DNA of 10,418 nt, from positions 68,367-78,784 of the forward strand of contig MU647518.1 in assembly GCA_026770585.1 (NCBI GenBank), written 5' to 3'. This DNA comes from Baffinella frigidus (Eukaryota; Cryptophyceae; Cryptomonadales; Baffinellaceae). The translations under genes and the position numbers were made by a program. Of this stretch, positions 8,701 to 10,418 are shown in pieces. The first letter of the stretch is position 1; every line of letters starts with the position of its first letter. The notes under the pieces were generated by a model. It saw only the letters and a list, made by a program, of their open reading frames with translations. It did no database searches and was not told the DNA's origin.

Positions 8701-10368
8701 TAGGGTTTAGGGTTAAGGGTTTAGGGTTTGGGGTTTGGGGTTTAGGGTTTAAGTTTTAGGGTTTAGGGTGTTGGGTTTAGGGTTCACGGTTTATAGTTTA
8801 TAGTTTAGGATTTAAGGTTTAGGGTTTAGTAGGGTTTGGGGTTTAGGGTTTGGGGTTTGGGGGTTGAGGGTTAATGGTTTAGGGTTTGGGGTTAACCGAG
8901 TCGCGATGCAGAACGTTGCATACTCCCCGGCGGTCGCGATTGTCAGCCCTGTGCCTTTCACCTGGTTTGGGGTTTTGGGTTTGGGGTTTGGGGTTTGGGG
9001 TTTGGGGTTTGGGGTTTGGGGTTTGGGGTTTAGGGTGTGGGGTTTAGGCGTTGGGGTTTGTGGTTGATGGTTTGGTGTTTGGTGTTTGGGTTATAGGGTT
9101 TAGGGTTTAGGGTTTAGGGTGTATGGTGTAGGGTTTGAGGTTTAGGGTGTATGGTGTAGGGTTCAAGGTTTAGGGTTGAGACCTCCGACGCGAGAGGCTG
9201 CGGGACATCCGGCGAGACCACCACCTCGAAGGGTGATGCAGAGACGTGCTTGCCTCCGATGGTCACGCTCAGTTGGTATCTTCCTGCGCGCGTGTGCTGG
9301 AACGAGACCTGGGTGGGGGTTTGGGGGTTTGGGTTGAAGGTTGGGGGTTGGGGGCTTGGGGTTTAGGGTTTAGGGCTTAGGGTATAGGGTTTGGGGTTTG
9401 GGGTTTAGGGCTTAGGGTTTATGGTTCAGTGTGTCGTGTGTAGTGTGTAGTATGTAGTGTGTAGTGTGTAGTGTGTAGGGTGTAGGGTGAAGTGTATAGG
9501 GTGTAGGGTGCAGGGTGTAGGGTGTAGTGTGTAGGGTGTAGGGTGAAGGGTGCAGGGCGTAGGGTGTAGGGTGTAGGGTGCAGGGTTTAGTGTGTAGCGT
9601 GTAGTGTGTAGTGTGTAGTGCGTAGTGTGTAGTGTGTAAGTGTGTAGGGTGTAGCGTTTAGGGTCAGACCGCCACGGAAGAGGAGGAAGAATCCCCACTC
9701 ACGCGCGCCTCACCCTCGAAAGGATCCACAGACGCATTCACCCCCCCCCCCAAATCCACTGTCGGATTCCGGAGACGATCACGCGCCGTGAGCACAAACA
9801 CCACCTCTCCTCCTGCGATCAAAGATATGGACCCATGCGTCTGGCGGGACGTCGCGGTATGGTACGCTGGCCCAGGGACGACGTCCACGGACAGCACCCC
9901 GCCGGACCCGAGAATGCCCCCGGCGAGGGAGGACGTGACCGTGGACATCCCCAGTACAAGCCCGGACACGACTGCGGTGTACGACCCGTCGCCGCGGTCC
10001 CGCACGTCCCCCCCTAGCGCGATCTTGCCTGTCATCGCCACCACAGCAATCCCCGCCCCCCCCTCACCTACCCTGTTTCCAAACGCGTCCACCGTCTCGA
10101 TCACGACCGTTCCCACGTCGGTCACGCGCCACGGGGCACCTTCGATATACGCACGGGAGTTCCCCGAAATACCAACCACGGATGATACGGATACGTTGAA
10201 CGGCGACCCAGCCAGCTCCCCACTCCCGAGGCTTGGGATCCGCACGGATATGTGGTATGCGCCGGAGGTTGTGATGGTGTAGGCGACGGTGTAGCGTCCG
10301 AGGGCGGTGTGGGATGCCGTGGGGGTGGTGGTGGTTGTGGCGGATGCGGAGGTGATGGTGATGTGTAC
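209..10368 (-). CDS. Filamin-type Ig-repeat protein, 15 exons, partial at both ends
   Basis: Exons in transcript order are 10368-9670, 9308-9183, 8961-8897, 8631-8529, 7857-7729, 7411-7326, 6665-6374, 6212-5859, 5658-5608, 5282-4911, 4600-4229, 4026-3622, 3426-3147, 2373-1178 and 604-209. All junctions are GT..AG, and the sum is 4926 nt or 1642 codons with no stop. The protein is a row of filamin/ABP280 repeats (Ig-like beta sandwiches). Each has an early TAG..F...RD.FGN block, a middle G.Y...Y block and a closing GSPF..(V/I).V strand; about 14 are complete. In known proteins such repeats act as spacers or interaction modules, in cytoskeletal crosslinkers or in cell-surface and gamete-adhesion proteins. 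Cellular location cannot be decided because both termini lie outside. Frame is kept across long C/G homopolymers, for example near 1975-2000, which argues for a living gene. Splice sites are predicted by reading, not by transcripts. Confidence 0.85.
603..735. repeat. Direct repeat, copy 1 (partner 939-1076)
   Basis: Both copies have, in order, TTCTG.GTTAGTGCTG, a TGTGTG stretch, AGCGTGAT..., TCGACTCTTGCAAT, GAGGATTCTC and TCAATCT, with small insertions between. Copy 1 includes the true 3' splice site of intron 14; copy 2 carries the equivalent CTAACCCAG at 941-943 inside the intron. Confidence 0.7.
605..1177 (-). other. Intron 14: non-telomeric intron, 573 nt
   Basis: This is the only internal intron without a telomere-like array. 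Donor CAG|GTGCTTGC and acceptor CACTAACGCAG are canonical, and the exon flanks share TGCTTGC. Most of it is a diverged direct duplication (603-735 and 939-1076). There is a 16-bp perfect palindrome at 648-663 and a 24-bp-period tandem pair at 1070-1109. No open frame in it looks like a gene. Confidence 0.72.
1178..2373 (-). CDS. Exon 14: filamin repeats 11 (end) to 15 (start)
   Basis: This is the longest exon: 1196 nt, two bases completing a codon plus 398 codons, from AATCGCAG|GTGCAATG to ATCCAG|GTGCTTGC. It closes repeat 11, then carries three whole repeats with VLRDTFGNALS, LQTRDVFGNSVR and VVPRDFWGNPLT. Closing strands include QGSPFTLSIV and RGSPFPLRI. It starts a fourth with ATSVATAGTPATFVIQ. 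The open frame extends upstream of 2373 to a methionine near 2770, but that part is intron (LNPQPSTLNPQP-type). Several runs of 8-10 G code glycine and are frame-sensitive. Confidence 0.87.
2546..2652 (+). repeat. Inverted copy of part of exon 13
   Basis: The plus strand here resembles the minus strand of 3229-3333 over its whole length. Both have CTCGATTCCGGGTGGCTCGT, a C-run and a GGAGGGTGGGGAGGG tail, with only scattered substitutions. The two arms are about 575 bp apart, so the pre-mRNA could fold with exon 13 pairing to the intron. Confidence 0.82.
2657..2745 (-). repeat. TTGAGGG tandem array in intron 13
   Basis: Seven-base units, mainly TTGAGGG with TGTAGGG and TTGTGGG variants. The G-rich strand is on the plus strand, the same orientation as the other arrays. 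Confidence 0.8.
2750..2900. repeat. Diverged relative of the foldback element
   Basis: It shares ATCCGTCAACT (2796-2806) with the inner arm of the 8047-8199 element. At 2857-2886 it has AAGTTGAC, ATTT, a G-run and GTTGACTT in the same order and nearly the same spacing as the right arm starting at 8133. The long hairpin is no longer intact. Confidence 0.5.
2944..3025. repeat. Patchwork of exon-13 and acceptor fragments
   Basis: 2944-2959 is an exact inverted copy of 3136-3151, the end of exon 13 with its donor. 2984-3004 is an exact direct copy of 3154-3174 in exon 13. 3003-3025 is a direct copy (21 of 23) of the intron acceptor region 2374-2396. The fragments lie side by side in an order not found in the gene. 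Confidence 0.75.
3147..3426 (-). CDS. Exon 13: most of filamin repeat 11
   Basis: 280 nt from CACCAG|GTGCGT to CTCCG|GTGCGAAC, ending in phase 1. It codes SLATAGTRSRFTLVGRDRF, a longer than usual middle loop, and NGTYGVDYTATRS. Exon 14 completes SGAMTLSI. Part of this exon is found again in inverted orientation at 2546-2652, and its last 21 bases again at 2984-3004. Confidence 0.82.
3427..3621 (-). repeat. Intron 12: telomere-like array, 195 nt
   Basis: TTTGGG/TTTTGGG units at the acceptor (3427-3510) change to TGTGGGG and TGTAGGG units toward the donor (3530-3610). The flanks GGTACGCGCCGC and GGTGCGTGCCGC match at 10 of 12 bases, and the splice falls at the same point in both copies. Confidence 0.86.
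3622..4026 (-). CDS. Exon 12: filamin repeats 9 (end) and 10
   Basis: 135 codons, phase 0, from TTCCAG|GAGCACACG to GCG|GTACGCGCC. It completes repeat 9 (LGTYTPTVAGNHTLLLTYL) and contains repeat 10. That repeat has IQATAGRVATFVVSARDVFG, GTYVCSYAPTTS and the closing MGSPFVIAV. An open frame continues 78 nt and more into the intron as low-complexity YTLYPTPY-type peptide, an artefact of reading through the telomere-like array. Confidence 0.85.
4027..4228 (-). repeat. Intron 11: pure TTTAGGG-type array with long target duplication
   Basis: This intron lacks the TTTGGGG zone: it is TTTAGGG/TTCAGGG throughout and so closest to a plant-type telomere sequence. It is flanked by the clearest duplication in the window, TCAGGAGCATACGGTCC against CCAGGAGCACACGGTCC on the transcript (15 of 17). 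Confidence 0.86.
4229..4600 (-). CDS. Exon 11: filamin repeat 8 (end) and 9 (start)
   Basis: 124 codons, phase 0, beginning CCCAG|GTCTCAATC. It has LDGTYVAGYTTTITGSYSIAV and a diverged closing strand (QGSPSLARR), then repeat 9 with SAVAGERSDFRVYVRDAFG. The end is uncertain: donor ACG|GTCCCTAAC at 4228 gives this length, while CTG|GTTCAGGAG at 4243 would shorten it by five codons, also in frame. Confidence 0.78.
4601..4910 (-). repeat. Intron 10: telomere-like array, 310 nt
   Basis: It begins with clean TTTGGGG units (4605-4675), then TTTTTGG units (4680-4720), TTTGGGG again and TTTAGGG at the donor side (4805-4880). The flanks GGTCTGAAACC and GGTCTCAATCC match at 9 of 11 bases. Confidence 0.86.
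4911..5282 (-). CDS. Exon 10: filamin repeat 7 (end) and 8 (start)
   Basis: 124 codons, phase 0, from CCCAG|GTCCTC to ACG|GTCTGAAAC. It carries GDGDYTLSYSLTRSGLYSM and SGSPFALTVLPG, closing repeat 7. A glycine-rich stretch follows, then LGTAGEDNTFTIQARDRFGN opening repeat 8. If the intron were retained, the first codons after the donor (GTC TGA) would terminate translation at once. Confidence 0.85.
5283..5607 (-). repeat. Intron 9: telomere-like array, 325 nt
   Basis: From the acceptor there are TTTGGGG, then TTTAGGG, a run of TTTCGGG (5446-5475) and a run of TGTAGGG (5480-5570). It ends at donor GCG|GTCTTACCC. The donor flank GGTCTTACCC and acceptor flank GGTCCTCACCC differ by one substitution and one inserted base. 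Confidence 0.84.
5608..5658 (-). CDS. Exon 9: 51-nt microexon in filamin repeat 7
   Basis: Seventeen codons (VDSFGFLYSLGGQLFQA) between ACCAG|GTCGAT and GCG|GTCTTACCC, phase 0. It occupies the place of the RD.FGN segment: exon 8 ends FVIHS, and the joined product FVIHSVDSFGF matches the FVI.ARD.FGN pattern of other repeats. It is far too short to be found as an ORF and sits between two telomere-like introns of 200 and 325 nt. Confidence 0.78.
5659..5858 (-). repeat. Intron 8: telomere-like array, 200 nt
   Basis: Only two to three TTTGGGG-type units remain at the acceptor. The rest is TTTAGTG, TTTCTGG, TTTATGG and TGTAGGG. The donor TTCG|GTTCTAACC and the acceptor flank share an offset GATYC..TTCGG motif rather than a clean duplication. 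Confidence 0.8.
5859..6212 (-). CDS. Exon 8: filamin repeat 6 and start of repeat 7
   Basis: 118 codons, phase 0, from CCCAG|ATCCGC to TTCG|GTTCTAACC. It has LLRDAFGNALRS near its start, the strand pair AVASYSRSSAGIATLGIQVGG and the closing RSPFSPNFIAV. The next repeat follows with RCFAEGGSVSVATAGNSGSF. Joined to exon 7 it gives RALE-IRVLLRDAFGN. Confidence 0.82.
6213..6373 (-). repeat. Intron 7: telomere-like array, 161 nt
   Basis: TTTGGGG units at the acceptor change to TTTATTG/TTTAGTG units (6309-6350) and one TTAGGG at the donor. The flanks are AGGTCCGCCTG (donor) and AGATCCGCGTC (acceptor). This is the shortest intact intron in the window. Confidence 0.82.
6374..6665 (-). CDS. Exon 7: most of filamin repeat 5, start of repeat 6
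   Basis: Runs from CCCAG|GTACGGC to CTCGAG|GTCCGCC, 292 nt: one base completing a codon plus 97 codons. It has YGNAISTGGS, LSSGTYMLQTTLSSSGEH and the closing ALRVTVSVGS strand, then the next repeat begins (AQCKASGTGLVGG). The nearly identical GTACRGCAAC sequences at the donor of exon 6 and the acceptor here fix the phase. Confidence 0.82.
6965..7001 (-). pseudogene. Exon-6 copy 'A', 3' part only
   Basis: Thirty-seven nt between TTTCCAG|GAGACACG and GATAC|GTACAGCAACCC, coding DTVAVAFVTRD in the frame of exon 6. Both splice signals look usable. Its length is 1 modulo 3, so inclusion after exon 6 would shift the frame, whereas use in place of exon 6 would need a different upstream phase. It is probably a truncated duplicate and contributes the 5' end of the telomere-like part of intron 6. 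Confidence 0.5.
7095..7180 (-). pseudogene. Exon-6 copy 'B'
   Basis: This aligns along its whole 86-nt length with exon 6: NVNQFVASVLRTN then AIALAFVTRD instead of DVNRSVASVSRTN then TIALAFVTRD. The donor GATAC|GTACATGAACCC is intact. A telomere-like acceptor upstream is missing; the nearest AG is inside the copy (AACCAG|TTTGTC). It is either an alternative version of exon 6 or a decaying duplicate. Confidence 0.55.
7326..7411 (-). CDS. Exon 6: start of filamin repeat 5
   Basis: An 86-nt exon between CTACCCCAG|GACGTAAAC and GATAC|GTACGCCAAC. It codes DVNRSVASVSRT then PPGDTIALAFVTRD and leaves AC of a split codon. Exon 7 completes it to TRDTYGNAIS, a filamin RD.FGN signature. Two related copies lie downstream in intron 6 (7095-7180 and 6965-7001). 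This is the most complete copy and has a repeat-type acceptor. Confidence 0.78.
7412..7728 (-). repeat. Intron 5: telomere-like array, 317 nt
   Basis: TTTGGGG units sit at the acceptor, followed by TTTATTG and TTTATGG/ATTATGG units (7450-7625). A pure TTTCGGG block (about 7625-7725) reaches the donor GCG|GTGAACCCG. The donor flank GTGAACCCG resembles GTAAACCGG three bases inside exon 6. Confidence 0.82.
7729..7857 (-). CDS. Exon 5: end of filamin repeat 4
   Basis: Codes 43 residues (332-374) between ACCAG|GTAACC and GCG|GTGAACCCG, phase 0 at both ends. It has NAFQYEYFGTLAGRYAVTV and the closing SAMIEMVPGAA. It is the only one of the three tandem copies with a complete 3' end and a GT donor, which is why it is chosen as the functional one. 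Confidence 0.78.
7891..7989 (-). pseudogene. Exon-5 copy 'Y', truncated
   Basis: This is the middle of three tandem copies. It has a good acceptor (ACCAG|GTGGAA) and codes FSLNAFQYEYSGTLAGSYA then TLAYEGSL. It then passes into repeat-derived PSTPSHKPE without a GT donor. An open frame continues through the short repeat spacer into exon 5, so retention of that spacer would still be translatable. I regard it as a truncated duplicate, or possibly a low-use alternative exon. Confidence 0.6.
8013..8262 (-). pseudogene. Exon-5 copy 'Z', interrupted by a foldback element
   Basis: After CCAG|ATCGAC the sequence codes IDFSHNAFQYEYSGTLAGSYA, close to exon 5. It is then broken by the 153-bp foldback element at 8047-8199, whose sequence brings an in-frame TAA. 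Beyond the element the copy resumes as VTVAYEGPL and runs into PSTPNPKP-type intron sequence. It lacks the last 13 codons and donor of exon 5. Without the element the frame is exactly restored, so the insertion came after the exon duplication. Confidence 0.7.
8047..8199. mobile_element. Foldback / MITE-like element, 153 bp
   Basis: An almost complete hairpin: arms 8047-8116 and 8131-8199 are inverted repeats of about 70 bp around a 14-bp centre. The innermost 22 bp next to the centre pair perfectly (left arm CCTACAAATCCGTCAACTTAT). The outer ends are CTTATCTC and GAGATAAG. CG flanks both sides (8045-8046 and 8200-8201), consistent with a 2-bp target duplication. Deleting the element and one CG restores an exon reading SYAVTVAY. 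There is no coding capacity, so it would depend on a transposase elsewhere. TIR-only structure fits a non-autonomous DNA transposon; the superfamily is unknown. Confidence 0.8.
8408..8473 (-). CDS. Possible alternative exon: copy of the second half of exon 4
   Basis: Sixty-six nt (22 codons) between CCCTGAG|GCGGAC and TTG|GTAGACTCCC code ADIPEFWVSM then DAVAVRL. The matching stretch of exon 4 codes ADIPEFGVGI then ETVAVRL. Both possible splice signals are canonical and the length is a multiple of three, so inclusion after exon 4 would keep frame. It lacks the RD.FGN part and a repeat-type acceptor, so it may equally be a non-functional duplicate inside intron 4. Confidence 0.4.
8529..8631 (-). 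CDS. Exon 4: middle of filamin repeat 4
   Basis: The acceptor is CCAG|GGACCAG and the preferred donor CTG|GTGCTCTCCC. After one base finishing the previous codon it has 34 codons, including DQFGNAFSPDPF and ETVAVRL. Joining to exon 5 gives AVRL-VTFTSNAFQYEY in frame. An alternative donor six bases upstream (GCG|GTGCGT) would also keep frame. A diverged copy of its second half lies at 8408-8473. Confidence 0.75.
8632..8896 (-). repeat. Intron 3: telomere-like array, 265 nt
   Basis: TTTCGGG/TTTGGGG units at the acceptor, mixed TTTAGGG and TTTGGGG in the body, and ending with CTCG|GTTAACCCC. The flanking duplication is not clear here, so it may be old or eroded. Confidence 0.8.
8897..8961 (-). 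CDS. Exon 3: start of filamin repeat 4
   Basis: A 65-nt exon between CCAG|GTGAAAGG and CTCG|GTTAACCCC. It codes VKGTGLTIATAGEYATF then CIATR, and leaves two bases of a split codon. Exon 4 completes the codon to give the signature TRDQFGNAF, which fixes both splice sites. The target duplication here is weak compared with other introns. Confidence 0.8.
8962..9182 (-). repeat. Intron 2: telomere-like array, 221 nt
   Basis: Very regular TTTGGGG units lie at 8965-9030 beside the acceptor. Units then pass through TTTGGTG and TTTAGGG to TGTATGG/TGTAGGG at the donor side. Donor GAG|GTCTCAACC and acceptor CAG|GTGAAAGG share only AGGT and scattered bases. Confidence 0.82.
9183..9308 (-). CDS. Exon 2: end of filamin repeat 3, start of repeat 4
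   Basis: Codes 42 residues (234-275) between CCCAG|GTCTCG and GAG|GTCTCAACC. It supplies the TRAGRYQLSVTIGG strand pair and the closing SASPFEVVVSP strand, then the linker DVPQPLASE. Phase is 0 on both sides. Joined to exon 1 it gives SSSVA-VSFQHTRAG, the expected filamin-repeat order. Confidence 0.82.
9309..9669 (-). repeat. Intron 1: telomere-like array, 361 nt
   Basis: TTTGGGG and TTTAGGG units lie near the acceptor (9310-9425), then a long block of TGTAGGG, TGTAGTG and TGCAGGG units (about 9430-9660) lies near the donor. The flanks share GGTCT (donor GCG|GTCTGACC, acceptor CAG|GTCTCGTT). Confidence 0.85.
9670..10368 (-). CDS. Exon 1 (of those visible): filamin repeats 1 (end), 2 and 3 (start)
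   Basis: Codes residues 1-233 of the visible protein. The 3' splice site is CCCAG|GTACAC at 10368 and the donor is GCG|GTCTGACCC at 9669. The first 61 residues finish a repeat (LGRYTVAYTITTSGAYHISV, then AGSPFNVSV). Residues 62-166 form a complete repeat with VDAFGN, DGSYTAVVSG and VDVVPG. A third repeat starts with the block containing LIAGGEVVFVLTARDRLRN. Phase is 0 at both ends. The exon is preceded by a telomere-like intron running off the window. Confidence 0.85.
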
Positions 10369-10418
10369 CTGGGTTTGGGGTTTGGGGTTTGGGGTTTGGG
10401 GTTTGGGGTTTGGGGTTT
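10369..10418 (-). repeat. Telomere-like intron upstream of exon 1 (partial)
   Basis: Tandem TTTGGGG on the plus strand, seven-base period and nearly perfect, running off the window. Read on the transcript it is CCCCAAA ending in the 3' splice site CAAACCCAG. It matches the acceptor-proximal end of the other introns here. Confidence 0.85.

Noticed and set aside
1-10418. CRISPR-like array or bacterial repeat locus
   Set aside because: Units are seven bases in tandem with no unique spacers, and the coding pattern is eukaryotic with GT..AG introns.
10369-10418. Promoter or first exon near the right edge
   Set aside because: Exon 1 opens in the middle of a filamin repeat after a repeat-type acceptor, so upstream exons must exist outside the window.

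Overview
The window reads as nuclear DNA of a eukaryote, most likely a microalga or other protist with plant-type (TTTAGGG) telomeres. It is almost entirely one minus-strand gene broken by many introns, and it starts and ends inside introns. The telomere-like DNA, GC-rich exons, GT..AG introns and frequent local duplications would fit a dinoflagellate or a prasinophyte-like green alga; the sequence does not let me choose between them.

Fifteen exons can be placed between 10368 and 209 (transcription right to left). With canonical GT..AG splicing they total 4926 nt, exactly 1642 codons without a stop. The product is an array of filamin/ABP280-type immunoglobulin-like repeats of about 95-115 residues: about 14 complete and a partial one at each end. 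Recognisable signatures recur in order: T-A-G...F.(V/I)..RD.FGN, then G.Y...Y....(S/A)G.Y, then GSPF..(V/I).V. No signal peptide, actin-binding domain or membrane segment lies in the window.

The introns are the striking part. Twelve internal introns and the two cut by the window edges consist wholly or partly of degenerate telomere-like arrays, almost always with the G-rich strand on the plus strand, so the pre-mRNA is C-rich (CCCCAAA, CCCTAAA and variants). Each array changes composition along its length: near-pure TTTGGGG type next to the 3' splice site, passing to TTTAGGG, TGTAGGG, TTTCGGG or TTTATGG types toward the 5' splice site. Many introns are flanked by short imperfect direct repeats of exon sequence (about 10-17 bp), with the splice usually falling at G|GT inside the repeat. 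This is the footprint expected if telomere-like DNA was inserted into exons together with a target duplication, a route of intron gain resembling introner elements.

Some introns carry further debris. Intron 4 (7858-8528) holds two extra truncated copies of exon 5, one interrupted by a 153-bp foldback (MITE-like) element, and a copy of part of exon 4. Intron 6 (6666-7325) holds two extra copies of exon 6. Intron 13 (2374-3146) holds an inverted copy of part of exon 13, a rearranged patchwork and a relative of the foldback element. Intron 14 (605-1177) carries a direct duplication of its own 3' end with a decoy splice acceptor. I see no plus-strand gene, tRNA, rRNA or CRISPR array.
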